DNA of 64,000 bases from Nocardia neocaledoniensis (GCF_003182135.1 NZ_QGTL01000012.1:62001-126000), one strand, 5' to 3'; positions 8,923-17,402 are shown, counted from the stretch's first letter. A program made the numbers and translations. The notes: a model not told the origin generated them from the sequence alone.

Positions 8923-10041
8923 GTGAACTCAGTCCTGGCCTACATTCCGAGTCCGCCGCAGGGCGTCTGGCAGCTCGGACCCTTCCCGCTGCGGGCGTAC
9001 GCGCTGTTCATCATCCTCGGCATCGTCGTCGCCATCTGGTGGGGCGAACGCCGGTGGCAACAGCGCGGCGGCAAGCCGGGCGCGGTCCTCGACGTCGCCA
9101 TGTTCGCGGTGCCGTTCGGCCTCGTCGGCGGCCGGCTCTACCACGTGGCCACCGACTGGCAGAAGTACTTCGGCCCCGGCAAGCATCCGATCGAGGCGCT
9201 CTACATCTGGCAGGGCGGCCTCGGCATCTGGGGCGCGGTGTTCCTCGGCGGCGTCGGCGCCTGGATCGGCTGCCGGATCTACAAGATCCCGCTGCCCGCG
9301 CTCGGCGACGCGATCGCGCCCGCGGTGCTGCTCGCGCAGGCGATCGGCCGCCTCGGCAACTACTTCAACCAGGAGCTCTACGGCCGCACCACCGAGGTGC
9401 CCTGGGGTCTCGAGATCTACGAGCGCTTCGACGCCGACACCGGCGCGCGCGACATGATGAACGGCGTCTCCACCGGCCGGGTGCTCGAGGTCGTACACCC
9501 CACGTTCCTCTACGAGCTGGTCTGGAACGTGCTGGTGGTGATCCTGCTGGTGCAGCTGGACAAGCGCTTCAAGATCGGCCACGGCCGCCTGTTCGCGCTG
9601 TATGTCGCCGGCTACAGCTTCGGCCGCTTCTTCGTCGAGCTCATGCGCAGCGACGAGGCGACGCACATCCTCGGCATCCGGATCAACTCCTTCACCTCGG
9701 CCATCGTCTTCCTGTGCGCCATGGCGTACTTCGCGCTGGCGACCAAGGGCCGCGAGACCCCGGCCCAGTTGCAGCCCGACGGCGAACCGCGCCCGTGGCC
9801 GTGGCAGTTCTCGGCGCTGCGCGCCGCCGGCGCGGCCGACAGTGCCGCCGCGACGGAAACCGCCGCCGCGCAGGCGGATTCGAAGGACGAGGACGCTGCC
9901 GAACCCGCCGAGCGCGAGACCGCGACGGCGTCCGCCGCCTCCGCGGACGAGGCGCCGGGCACGGGCGAGGACACCGACACCGCCACCGAGGCGGAGTCCG
10001 GCGACAAGGACGACGCCGCCACGGTGCTGAAGAAGTCCTGA
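8923..10041 (+). CDS. lgt: Phosphatidylglycerol:prolipoprotein diacylglyceryl transferase
   Basis: 372 aa integral membrane enzyme that transfers diacylglycerol from phosphatidylglycerol to the lipobox cysteine of prolipoproteins, as needed for the lipoproteins encoded at 10.9, 17.6 and 30.7 kb. The Lgt signature 'GRLGNYFNQELYG' and the helix containing 'HPTFLYE' are present. I chose GTG 8923 over GTG 8917 because TAGCCT lies 7 nt upstream (leaderless pattern) and the resulting 'NSVLAYIPSPPQGVW' start aligns with mycobacterial Lgt. The last ~75 residues are a low-complexity Ala/Glu/Asp/Thr tail, a known feature of actinobacterial Lgt proteins. Confidence 0.95.
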   Translation: MNSVLAYIPSPPQGVWQLGPFPLRAYALFIILGIVVAIWWGERRWQQRGGKPGAVLDVAMFAVPFGLVGGRLYHVATDWQKYFGPGKHPIEALYIWQGGLGIWGAVFLGGVGAWIGCRIYKIPLPALGDAIAPAVLLAQAIGRLGNYFNQELYGRTTEVPWGLEIYERFDADTGARDMMNGVSTGRVLEVVHPTFLYELVWNVLVVILLVQLDKRFKIGHGRLFALYVAGYSFGRFFVELMRSDEATHILGIRINSFTSAIVFLCAMAYFALATKGRETPAQLQPDGEPRPWPWQFSALRAAGAADSAAATETAAAQADSKDEDAAEPAERETATASAASADEAPGTGEDTDTATEAESGDKDDAATVLKKS

Positions 10042-10064
10042 CCACCACGGGGTGGCGAAATCGG

Positions 10065-10093
10065 CGGGCGTCGGGCAACATTCCCGACGCCCG
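10065..10093 (+). terminator. Hairpin after lgt
   Basis: An 11-bp perfect stem, CGGGCGTCGGG with CCCGACGCCCG, and a 7-nt AT-richer loop, 24 nt after the lgt stop. No strong T run follows, so termination is likely but may be partial. Confidence 0.6.
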
Positions 10094-10176
10094 TCGCGAT
10101 AAATCGAGTGAGTGTCGCGCGCTGTCGGTGCGCCGGGGGCCACGACGGGTACCCGCACGAATGATGGAGGACATGA

Positions 10177-10710
10177 GTGACCGACCCCTACAACCCCAAC
10201 CCGCAGTACGGCCCTGACCTGAACAAGCCGCAGGACTCCGGTTCGCAGCCGCAGTACGGTCAGCCCGCGTACGGTCAGCCCTCGGACCCGTACGCGCAGC
10301 AGCCGGGCTACGGCCAGCAGCAGCCCGGGTACGGTCAGCCGCAGTACGGCCAGCCGCAGCCGCAGTACGGCCAGCCTGCCGACCCGTACGGTCAGCCGCA
10401 GTACGGCCAGCCCGTCTACGGCGCCATGCCGCAGGGCTACAACCCGGCCGACCCGGAAGCCCCGTACGGTCGCGACATGTACGGCGTGCCGTTCTCGGAC
10501 AAGCAGAAGCTGATGGCCGGCCTGCTCGAGATCTTCCTCGGCAGCTTCGGTGTCGGTCGCTTCTACCTCGGCTACACCGGCCTCGGCATCGCCCAGATCG
10601 CGGTGGTCTGGCTGACCTGTGGCATCGGCGCCATCTGGCCGCTGATCGACGGCATCATGATGCTCACCGGCAAGGTGCCCGACGCGCAGGGCCGCCCGCT
10701 GCGCGACTGA
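10177..10710 (+). CDS. TM2-domain protein with Tyr/Gln/Pro-rich repeats
   Basis: 177 aa. Residues ~1-100 are a low-complexity region of repeated 'PQYGQP'-like units; residues ~108-170 form a TM2 domain with two membrane helices, recognisable from 'LEIFLGSFGVGRFYLGYTG' and a following hydrophobic helix ending 'LIDGIMMLTG'. GTG 10177 has GGAGG 8 nt upstream. TM2 proteins are membrane anchored and largely uncharacterised in bacteria; the disordered N-terminus probably faces the cytoplasm. It lies between two hairpins and appears to be a single-gene transcription unit. Confidence 0.85.
   Translation: MTDPYNPNPQYGPDLNKPQDSGSQPQYGQPAYGQPSDPYAQQPGYGQQQPGYGQPQYGQPQPQYGQPADPYGQPQYGQPVYGAMPQGYNPADPEAPYGRDMYGVPFSDKQKLMAGLLEIFLGSFGVGRFYLGYTGLGIAQIAVVWLTCGIGAIWPLIDGIMMLTGKVPDAQGRPLRD
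10225..10430 (+). repeat. Coding tandem repeat, CAGTACGG(T/C)CAGCC(G) units
   Basis: Imperfect repeats of about 12-18 nt encode successive QYGQP / GYGQQ units in the TM2 protein. The units are in phase with the reading frame and vary at synonymous positions, so the repetition is maintained at protein level rather than as a recent DNA duplication. There are no unique spacers, which excludes a CRISPR array. Confidence 0.75.
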
Positions 10711-10728
10711 CCGTCCGCACCCCTGTCA

Positions 10729-10757
10729 CGGGTGTCCCGCCGGGTGCGGGGCACCCG
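10729..10757 (+). terminator. Hairpin after the TM2 gene
   Basis: CGGGTGTCCCGC pairs with GCGGGGCACCCG with one mismatch, followed by TTTCGCGTTT. Stem plus T-rich tail 19 nt after the stop is consistent with an intrinsic terminator. Confidence 0.65.
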
Positions 10758-10873
10758 TTTCGCGTTTCCCCACCGGAATTGCGATCACGATGAGCGATAC
10801 TCTGTGTCGGTCTGCCGCGGCGCCGTAGCGTCGCCTGGCCTGCGCGTGCCCGATGCGCGCAGTGGAGAAAGGG

Positions 10874-11632
10874 ATGAACGTGCGCAAACTGCTTGCCGCC
10901 GCCGTACTCGCTGCCGTCGCCGCGACGGGTCTGTCGGCCTGCTCGTCCGACGCCGACCCGAACGTGCTGAAGATCGGCACCGAGGGCACGTACGCGCCGT
11001 TCAGCTACCAGGACAACGGCGCCATCACCGGCTACGACGTCGAGGTCGCGCAGGCGGTCGGCGAGAAGCTCGGCAAGCGGGTGGAATTCGTGCAGACGCC
11101 CTGGGACTCCATCTTCGCCGGCCTCGAGTCCAAGCGGTTCGATCTGGTCGCCAACCAGGTGACCGTTTCGCCGGAGCGCGCCGCCAAGTACTCGCTGTCG
11201 CAGCCGTACACGACCTCCGAGGGTGTGATCGTCACCAAGGCCGACAACACCACCGTCACCACGCTGGCCGACCTGGCGGGCAAGACCGCCGCCGAGACCG
11301 CGACCAGCAACTGGAACCAGGTCGCCAAGGACGCGGGCGCGAAAGTCGAAGTGGTGGAGGGTTTCGTGCAGGCGGTGCAGCTGCTCAAGGCGGGCCGGGT
11401 CGACGTCACCGTGAACGACACCCTCGCCGTCGGCGAGTACACCAAGAAGACCGGTGACACCGGCATCAAGATCGCGGGCAAGACCGGCGAGACCAGCAAG
11501 CAGGCCTTCGCCGCGCGCAAGGACGACGCCGCCCTCATCGCCGACATCGACAAGGCGCTCGAGCAGCTGCGCGCCGACGGCACCCTGGCCCGGCTGTCGG
11601 AGAAGTACTTCGGCACCGACGTCAGCAAATAG
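10874..11632 (+). CDS. Amino-acid ABC transporter substrate-binding lipoprotein
   Basis: 252 aa with a type II signal peptide and lipobox ending in C23 ('LSAC'), so it is a lipid-anchored extracytoplasmic binding protein. The mature part is a family 3 solute-binding fold: 'LKIGTEGTYAPFSYQDNG', 'GYDVEVAQAVGEKLG' and 'FDLVANQVTVSPERA'. I chose ATG 10874 over the ATG 21 nt earlier because GGAGAAAGGG precedes it. Polar amino acids, cystine or glutamine are likely ligands but the sequence does not decide. The permease follows after 3 nt; no ATPase gene adjoins. Confidence 0.88.
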   Translation: MNVRKLLAAAVLAAVAATGLSACSSDADPNVLKIGTEGTYAPFSYQDNGAITGYDVEVAQAVGEKLGKRVEFVQTPWDSIFAGLESKRFDLVANQVTVSPERAAKYSLSQPYTTSEGVIVTKADNTTVTTLADLAGKTAAETATSNWNQVAKDAGAKVEVVEGFVQAVQLLKAGRVDVTVNDTLAVGEYTKKTGDTGIKIAGKTGETSKQAFAARKDDAALIADIDKALEQLRADGTLARLSEKYFGTDVSK

Positions 11633-11635
11633 CGG

Positions 11636-12313
11636 ATGGATGCCGCGACCAGGGAGCTGATCTGGCACAACCTGTGGCCGATGCTGAAGGCCACGGTCAC
11701 CGCGACACTGCCGCTGACGGCGATCAGCTTCGTCATCGGCCTGGCGATCGCGGTGGGCGTCGCGCTGGCGCGGATGTCGGCCAAGCGGGTGCTGTCGGTG
11801 CCGGCCCGCTTCTACATCTCGATCATCCGCGGCACGCCGCTGCTGGTGCAGCTGTTCATCGTGTTCTACGCGCTGCCGCAGTTCGGGATCGTCATCGACC
11901 CGTTCCCGGCGGCCGTGATCGCGTTCAGCCTCAATGTCGGTGGCTACGCGGCCGAGGTGGTGCGCTCGGCGATCATGAGCGTCGCCCACGGGCAGTGGGA
12001 GGCCGCGGAGTCGCTGGGCATGACCTACCCGCAGACGCTCTGGTACGTGGTGTTCCCGCAGGCCGCGCGGATCGCGGTGCCGCCGCTGTCGAACACGCTC
12101 ATCTCCCTGGTCAAGGACACCTCGCTGGCCTCGACCATCCTGGTCACCGAACTCCTGCGCACCGCCCAGCTGGCGGCCGCGCCCACCTTCGACTTCTTCG
12201 CGCTCTACGGCGTGGCGGCCCTGTACTACTGGGTGATCTGCCTGATCCTCGGCATGGGCCAGACCCGGCTGGAGACCCGGCTGTCGCGGCACGTGGCCCT
12301 CGCGCGCCGCTGA
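11636..12313 (+). CDS. Amino-acid ABC transporter permease (HisM/GlnP type)
   Basis: 225 aa, five or so membrane helices, with the EAA loop 'EAAESLGMTYPQTLW' that docks the ATPase. It belongs to the His/Glu/Gln/Arg opine permease family and forms a unit with the binding protein 3 nt upstream. The family usually has an ATPase as third gene; here pyk follows instead after 71 bp, so the ATPase must come from elsewhere, possibly the GlnQ-like protein at 32.5 kb or another locus. Confidence 0.9.
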   Translation: MDAATRELIWHNLWPMLKATVTATLPLTAISFVIGLAIAVGVALARMSAKRVLSVPARFYISIIRGTPLLVQLFIVFYALPQFGIVIDPFPAAVIAFSLNVGGYAAEVVRSAIMSVAHGQWEAAESLGMTYPQTLWYVVFPQAARIAVPPLSNTLISLVKDTSLASTILVTELLRTAQLAAAPTFDFFALYGVAALYYWVICLILGMGQTRLETRLSRHVALARR

Positions 12314-12384
12314 TTTCGTGAACTCCGGGATAACACCCGACCGGCGAAACGACGGCGGGTAGCGGGGGGACTAGGCTTGCGGTC

Positions 12385-13803
12385 GTGATGCGACGGACGA
12401 AGATTGTGTGCACCCTCGGGCCGGCCACTGCCACCCAGGACCGTATTCGTGAACTCGTCGAAAGCGGCATGGATGTGGCCCGGCTGAACTTCAGCCACGG
12501 CGAGCATGCCGACCACGCCGACAACTACAAGATGGTCCGCGCGGCCTCGGACGAGACCGGCCGCGCGGTCGGCATCCTCGCCGACCTGCAGGGCCCCAAG
12601 ATCCGGCTCGGCCGGTTCACCGAGGGCCGCACCACCTGGGCCAACGGCGAGCAGGTGCGGATCACGGTCGACGAGGTCGACGGCACCCACGACCGCGTCT
12701 CGACCACCTACAAGCAGCTCGCGCAGGATGCCAAGGCGGGCGACCGCCTGCTCGTCGACGACGGCAAGGTCGGCCTGACCGTGGAGAGCATCGACGGCAA
12801 CGACGTCGTCTGCCGGGTCACCGAGGGCGGCCCGGTGAGCAACAACAAGGGCCTGTCGCTGCCCGGCATGGACGTGTCGGTGCCCGCCCTGTCCGAGAAG
12901 GACATCGAGGACCTCGAATTCGCGCTGAAGCTGGGCGTCGACTTCATCGCGCTGTCGTTCGTGCGTTCGCCGTCCGACATCGAACTCGTGCACGACATCA
13001 TGGACAAGGTCGGCCGTCGGGTGCCGGTCATCGCCAAGCTGGAGAAGCCGGAGGCGATCGACAACCTCGAGGCGATCGTGCTCGCCTTCGACGCGGTGAT
13101 GGTCGCCCGCGGCGATCTCGGCGTGGAGCTGCCGCTCGAGCAGGTGCCGCTGGTGCAGAAGCGGGCCATCCAGATGGCGCGCGAGAACGCCAAGCCGGTC
13201 ATCGTCGCCACCCAGATGCTGGAGTCGATGATCGAGAACTCGCGCCCGACCCGCGCGGAAGCCTCCGACGTCGCCAACGCGGTGCTCGACGGCGCCGACG
13301 CGGTGATGCTGTCGGGCGAGACCTCGGTCGGCGCGTGGCCGATCGACGCCGTGCGCACGATGGCCCGCATCGTCACCGCCGTGGAGTCCGAGACGAACCG
13401 GGTGCCTCCGCTGACCCACGTCCCGCGCACCAAGCGCGGCGTGATCTCCTACGCCGCGCGCGACATCGGCGAGCGCCTCAACGCCAAGGCACTGGTGGCC
13501 TTCACCCAGTCCGGCGACACCGTGCGCCGGCTGGCGCGGCTGCACACCCCGCTGCCGCTGCTGGCCTTCACCCCGCTGCCGGAGGTGCGCAGCCAGCTGA
13601 CGCTCACCTGGGGCACCGAGACCTTCATCGTGCCGATGGTGGAGACCACCGACGCGATGATCCATCAGGTCGATCAGGCGCTGCTGTCCCTGGATCGGTA
13701 CCGCAAGGGTGACCTGGTGGTCATCGTGGCCGGTTCCCCGCCGGGTACCGTCGGTTCCACCAACCTGATCCACGTGCATCGCATCGGCGAGGAGGACCAC
13801 TAG
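12385..13803 (+). CDS. pyk: Pyruvate kinase
   Basis: 472 aa, the same length as the mycobacterial enzyme. It makes pyruvate and ATP from phosphoenolpyruvate and ADP, the last step of glycolysis. Visible motifs are 'RLNFSHG', 'AKLEKPEAIDN', 'VARGDLGVELP' and 'MLESMIENSRPTRAEASDV', the last containing the cation and substrate residues. GTG 12385 is supported by TAGGCT 7 nt upstream (leaderless pattern) and by the length match; ATG 12388 is the alternative. The tesB stop-start gap downstream is 2 nt, so they are probably cotranscribed. Confidence 0.96.
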   Translation: MMRRTKIVCTLGPATATQDRIRELVESGMDVARLNFSHGEHADHADNYKMVRAASDETGRAVGILADLQGPKIRLGRFTEGRTTWANGEQVRITVDEVDGTHDRVSTTYKQLAQDAKAGDRLLVDDGKVGLTVESIDGNDVVCRVTEGGPVSNNKGLSLPGMDVSVPALSEKDIEDLEFALKLGVDFIALSFVRSPSDIELVHDIMDKVGRRVPVIAKLEKPEAIDNLEAIVLAFDAVMVARGDLGVELPLEQVPLVQKRAIQMARENAKPVIVATQMLESMIENSRPTRAEASDVANAVLDGADAVMLSGETSVGAWPIDAVRTMARIVTAVESETNRVPPLTHVPRTKRGVISYAARDIGERLNAKALVAFTQSGDTVRRLARLHTPLPLLAFTPLPEVRSQLTLTWGTETFIVPMVETTDAMIHQVDQALLSLDRYRKGDLVVIVAGSPPGTVGSTNLIHVHRIGEEDH

Positions 13804-13805
13804 TC

Positions 13806-14714
13806 GTGAGTAGTTCGGCGGGCGGATCGATCGAGGTCGATACCGTGTCAGGGGAGCAGTCACCGGATCTGCGGGTGCTGCTGGACCTGCTCGATCTCGA
13901 ATCGGTCGGCGAGGACGTCTTCGTCGGCAACCATCCGGAGAAGGTGTGGAGCCGCACCTTCGGCGGGCAGTTGGTGTCGCAGGCGATCGTCGCCGCGGGC
14001 CGCACCGCCGGTGCCCGGCCGCTGCACGCGATCAACGCGCATTTCGTGCGCGGTGGTGACGTGAAGAAGCCGATCGAATATCACGTGGAGCGGCACCGTG
14101 ACGGTCGGGCACTGGCCAACCGCACGGTGACCGCCAGCCAGGACGGCCAGGAGCTGTTCGTCATGCTGGCGGCGTTCCAGGACTGGGGCAAGGGCCTCGA
14201 ACACGCGCACGAGGGTCCCCAGGTGCCCGATCCGGAGACGCTGCCCCGGATCGAGGAGAGCTTCACCGGCTTCGAGGACAAGCTGGAGATGTTCATCAAC
14301 GCTCCGCACCCGATCGACATGCGCTACACCAACGATCCGGCGTGGATCCTCAAGGGCACCGGCGAGAAGCTCAACCACAATCGCGTGTGGATGCGCACCG
14401 ACGGAACCCTGCCCGACGATCCGCTGCTACACGTGGCAGCCCTCGGCTACTCCTCCGACACCACCGTGCTCGATTCGATCATCACCACGCACGGTCTGTC
14501 GTGGGGGCTGGACCGGATTCTCGCGGCGACGGTGAACCACTCGATCTGGTTCCACCGCCCGTTCCGTTTCGACGACTGGACGTTGTACGCGACCGAGTCG
14601 CCGGTGGCCGCGGGCTCGCGCGGGCTGGCGACCGGCCGGTTCTATTCGCGCAGCGGCGAATTGCTCGCCACCACCGTCCAGGAAGGCGTCATCCGGCACT
14701 TCCCGGCCCGCTGA
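13806..14714 (+). CDS. tesB: Acyl-CoA thioesterase II
   Basis: 302 aa double-hotdog thioesterase that hydrolyses acyl-CoAs to free fatty acids and CoA. The N-terminal hotdog has 'RTFGGQLVSQAIVAAGRT' and the C-terminal one has the Asp of 'YSSDTTVLDS', then the Gln of 'TTVQEGVIRH', matching the Asp-Thr-Gln catalytic set of E. coli TesB. GTG 13806 lies 2 nt after the pyk stop, the same pairing as pykA-tesB1 in M. tuberculosis. The enzyme probably serves lipid turnover. Confidence 0.93.
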   Translation: MSSSAGGSIEVDTVSGEQSPDLRVLLDLLDLESVGEDVFVGNHPEKVWSRTFGGQLVSQAIVAAGRTAGARPLHAINAHFVRGGDVKKPIEYHVERHRDGRALANRTVTASQDGQELFVMLAAFQDWGKGLEHAHEGPQVPDPETLPRIEESFTGFEDKLEMFINAPHPIDMRYTNDPAWILKGTGEKLNHNRVWMRTDGTLPDDPLLHVAALGYSSDTTVLDSIITTHGLSWGLDRILAATVNHSIWFHRPFRFDDWTLYATESPVAAGSRGLATGRFYSRSGELLATTVQEGVIRHFPAR

Positions 14715-14732
14715 TCGCGGCGCCAGGGCGCG

Positions 14733-15140
14733 TCAGTGGTGCTCGTGGTCGAGTTCGAGTTCCAGGTCGGTGCGCTGATGGGCGCGCAGCCGGAACGGGA
14801 CCGCGTGGCTGGCCGCGCCGTACACCGCGAGCACCAGGCCGTGTTCGAGGTCGGCGATCTCGTCGTCGGTGAGATCGACCGGATCGCCGACCAGGCTGAG
14901 CGCGATCTCGAAGGTGGCCTCGGTGCCCGGATCGGCGCCGGGATGCGCGGCGCGCCATTGTGATTCGAGGTCCCGGTGGACCGGATCGGCCGCGTCGGTG
15001 GGCAGCGTGAACCGCCACGCGAAGACGTCGCGGTCCTGGAGATGGTCGTCGAGCACCCGCCGGACGCTGGCGACGACGCGGTCGCGGGTTTCCGGGGTCA
15101 CGTACACATGGAGCGAAACATCCGAAATGCGTTTCGGCAA
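14733..15140 (-). CDS. Hypothetical protein
   Basis: 135 aa, no family that I recognise. It is acidic, with 'DLTDDEIADLEHG' and a His/Glu-rich C-terminus, and has no signal peptide or membrane segment. The frame stays open far upstream, into the phosphatase gene, but the coding-like part begins near 15.14 kb; I chose TTG 15140 because AGGACGAGAG precedes it and residues after it look like a structured N-terminus ('ISDVSLHVYVTPETRDRVV'). It lies downstream of the phosphatase gene on the same strand with a ~95 bp gap. Confidence 0.6.
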   Translation of the reverse strand: MPKRISDVSLHVYVTPETRDRVVASVRRVLDDHLQDRDVFAWRFTLPTDAADPVHRDLESQWRAAHPGADPGTEATFEIALSLVGDPVDLTDDEIADLEHGLVLAVYGAASHAVPFRLRAHQRTDLELELDHEHH

Positions 15141-15234
15141 GTCTCTCGTCCTGTCGTGTGTCGAACCAGCAAGGGAAGCAACATGTCCGCGCCGAAGTGT
15201 ATCGCCGCGCGGCCGCGGCGAACAGGCCCCGGGT

Positions 15235-15849
15235 TCAGCGCCGCCGCTGAGCGGCCAGAAACGCCGACAGCGGGCGTGCCGGAGCCGGTTCGATGACCAG
15301 GCCGGGCCCGTCGTCGTCGAGCTTGGCCTGCTCGTGCGGGGCCAGCGCGGCCAGCAGCGGGAACAGCAGCTCGGCGATGCGGTCGCCGACCTCGAGGAAC
15401 GCCTCGGCCGACAGCCCGATCGGGTCGGCGATGTTCTCCCGGCCGACGTAGGCCAGGTTGTTGCGCGCCTGGTGCAGCGCGGCAATGGATTTCGCGCCCG
15501 TGACCCGGGCGATGCGGTGCGCCTCGATGAGGGTGAAGGTCCGCGGCGCGGCGCCGAAGGCGAGCTCGGCGACCTGATCGCGCAGGGACTCGGTCATGGC
15601 GAGCACCAGATCGGCGCGATCGACCATTTCCGGCTTCAGCTTGCGTGCCGTGAAACCGTGGGTGTCGCCGCCGAGTCCGACGATGGTCTCCGCGGCCAGC
15701 GGTTCCGGCGGAAAACCGACCAGCGCGCGGGTGCCCGCGCTCTCGGCGGTGAGGCCCGGCAACCCGTTGTCCGCCGCGAACGCCCGGGTGAGCCGTTCGG
15801 CGATCACCGAGCGGCAGACATTGGAGTTGCAGACGAACAGCACGTGCAT
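15235..15849 (-). CDS. Low-molecular-weight protein tyrosine phosphatase
   Basis: 204 aa. The N-terminus carries the active-site P-loop C-x5-R-S in 'LFVCNSNVCRS', starting within ten residues of ATG 15849, which fixes the start. The family removes phosphate from tyrosines or small substrates; arsenate reductases share the fold, but the long C-terminal part and the 'ADPIG' acid-loop region fit phosphatase-like members better. TACGGT lies 6 nt before the ATG (15856-15861), a leaderless-type start. Substrates cannot be inferred. Confidence 0.85.
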   Translation of the reverse strand: MHVLFVCNSNVCRSVIAERLTRAFAADNGLPGLTAESAGTRALVGFPPEPLAAETIVGLGGDTHGFTARKLKPEMVDRADLVLAMTESLRDQVAELAFGAAPRTFTLIEAHRIARVTGAKSIAALHQARNNLAYVGRENIADPIGLSAEAFLEVGDRIAELLFPLLAALAPHEQAKLDDDGPGLVIEPAPARPLSAFLAAQRRR

Positions 15850-16501
15850 ACCGACACCGTAATCGGGTCGATTGTCGCGCAATAGGCCTTGCTTGGAACG
15901 ATCACAGGCGCGGTGCTACTTATTCACCTCTCGGTTGAATGCCGTACACGAATCACGACGAGGAAATCCGTTGTGCGTGACCGTGATACCCGCGAGATAG
16001 AAAGGGAAACCTCGCCGCGTGCTGTGTCCATTGTCACTCATTCGCGGCGTAATAATTCGATTCGGTAATAACTCTTGCCACCGATGGCGGTTGGTCGTGT
16101 ATCCGGCCCGCGAGGGCGAACATCCGCCCGACGTGCGGGAGTGTCCGGCGCGAAGCTCGCCGGGCCGCCGGCGTGGCCATGGCGTCGTGAGCCGCGCCGA
16201 TTCCGCCGCGCCGGAAATAGCGCTCGTGCCGGAAACGGCGTCGCCGGAATGGCGCGGGAATTCCGCCGGCCATTTGCCGTCACGGTGTCGGCCGAGCCCG
16301 TGGTCCGGGCGAATCGAGGTCTGCCGGTACCGGCGTGCGCACCGCGGTGGCGGCGGTGCGACCAGGCCGGTTCCTCATGTCGTGGCAGCCCGCCCAGGCG
16401 GCGGCGTGGGGCCGGCGGAGCAGGGGCGAGATGCCGCGCGGTCGCCGCAGGCCAGGCGGTTGGCTTCGCGGCGCGCCGAGACGCTATAGTGACCGCGGTG
16501 C
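15850..16501. other. 652-bp gene-free stretch before tRNA-Leu
   Basis: I see no convincing gene here. The first ~200 bp are notably less GC rich than the surroundings. Several short ORFs exist on both strands, but their composition is repetitive Arg/Ala/Pro and they lack ribosome sites. The only supported elements are the leaderless -10 of the phosphatase at 15856-15861 and the tRNA promoter near 16460-16490. Confidence 0.6.
16460..16490 (+). promoter_or_regulatory. Probable promoter of tRNA-Leu
   Basis: TATAGT at 16485-16490 is a near-consensus -10 and TGGCTT/TTGGCT at 16460-16466 is a possible -35 with an 18-19 bp spacer. The -10 ends 11 nt before the mature tRNA. Confidence 0.55.
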
Positions 16502-16588
16502 GCCGGGTTGGCGGAACTGGCAGACGCGACGGTCTCAAAAACCGTTGTCCGAAAGGACGTGTGGGTTCGAGTCCCACACTCGGCACCA
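16502..16588 (+). tRNA. tRNA-Leu (anticodon CAA), CCA encoded
   Basis: 87 nt including CCA. The acceptor stem pairs GCCGGGT with ACTCGGC (one G-U). The anticodon stem ACGGT/ACCGT encloses the loop CTCAAAA, giving anticodon CAA for UUG codons. A long variable arm (TGTCCGAAAGGACGT) is typical of class II leucine tRNAs. The T arm contains GGTTCGAGTCC. UUG is a rare leucine codon in such GC-rich genomes. Confidence 0.97.
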
Positions 16589-16724
16589 CGGCGGTCGCGC
16601 GACATCGGTCGCGCGCCGCGGGGGAGTATCGGTCGCGGGGTGTGCGCGACATCGTCTGCTCGCGTTCACCGGCGGAATCGAAAGGTACTCTCTACATCAG
16701 TCGGAATCCAGAGGGGTCGAACCT

Positions 16725-17342
16725 ATGAGCACGAATGCAGCGGGCGCCGGTGCCACGCGTGAGGCCGCGGCCAAGCGCGTCGTCGTCGCCGAGGACGAGG
16801 CCCTCATCCGGATGGACCTCGTGGAGATGCTCAAGGAAGAGGGCTACGAGGTCGTCGGTGAAGCGGGCGACGGGCAGCAGGCGGTCGAACTGGCCGAGGC
16901 GATGCGCCCGGACCTGGTGATCATGGACGTGAAGATGCCGCGGCGCGACGGGATCGACGCCGCCGCCGAGATCGCCACCAAACGTGTTGCGCCCGTGGTG
17001 ATCCTGACCGCGTTTTCCCAGCGCGACCTGGTCGAGCGGGCCCGCGACGCGGGCGCCATGGCCTACCTGGTCAAGCCGTTTACCAAGTCGGACCTGGTGC
17101 CCGCGATCGAACTGGCCGCGAGCCGTTTCCATGAAATCACCGCGCTGGAAACCGAAGTCGCGAATCTGTCGGATCGGCTGGAGACCCGCAAACTCGTCGA
17201 GCGGGCCAAGGGCGTGCTCATGCAGACGCAGGGGCTCACGGAACCGCAGGCGTTCAAATGGATTCAGCGCACCGCGATGGATCGGCGCACCACCATGAAG
17301 GCGGTCGCCGAGGTCGTGCTGGAGAATCTCACTCCCCAGTGA
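16725..17342 (+). CDS. pdtaR: Response regulator with ANTAR RNA-binding output domain
   Basis: 205 aa, the same length as M. tuberculosis PdtaR (Rv1626). The receiver domain (about 17-130) has the acidic pocket 'AEDEALIRMD', phospho-acceptor D68 in 'VIMDVKMPRRDG', 'ILTAFSQRDL' and 'LVKPF'. The C-terminal ANTAR domain (about 145-203) has 'RKLVERAKGVLMQTQGL' and binds tandem hairpins in mRNAs to prevent termination. The partner kinase PdtaS is usually unlinked, as here. ATG 16725 follows GAGGGG. It stands alone between the tRNA and the liv operon. Confidence 0.95.
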   Translation: MSTNAAGAGATREAAAKRVVVAEDEALIRMDLVEMLKEEGYEVVGEAGDGQQAVELAEAMRPDLVIMDVKMPRRDGIDAAAEIATKRVAPVVILTAFSQRDLVERARDAGAMAYLVKPFTKSDLVPAIELAASRFHEITALETEVANLSDRLETRKLVERAKGVLMQTQGLTEPQAFKWIQRTAMDRRTTMKAVAEVVLENLTPQ

Positions 17343-17386
17343 TGCGCGCTCGGCATCGCCGTCGTTCGCGCCGAAATCCGGAAAAC

Positions 17387-17402
17387 TTTACGTAAGCGAA
17401 AC
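17387..17402 (+). promoter_or_regulatory. Candidate GlnR-type nitrogen control box
   Basis: TTTAC-GTAAGC-GAAAC fits the actinobacterial GlnR half-box pattern of a TnAC element, 6 nt, then GAAAC. The next six bases lead to TTGAA, a weak continuation. It lies ~150 nt upstream of the binding-protein gene of the liv operon. The match was found by eye, and the motif is short. Confidence 0.35.

Noticed and set aside
10225..10430. Short regular repeats that might be a CRISPR array
   Set aside because: Repeats are in frame with a coding sequence, adjacent without unique spacers, and encode QYGQP units.
16500..16600. tRNA-Leu as attachment site of an integrated element
   Set aside because: No integrase gene, no repeat of the tRNA 3' end, and conserved backbone genes lie on both sides.
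16019..16652. Overlapping ORFs on both strands around 16.0-16.65 kb
   Set aside because: They overlap the tRNA-Leu, have Arg/Pro/Ala-rich composition, no ribosome sites and no recognisable domains.
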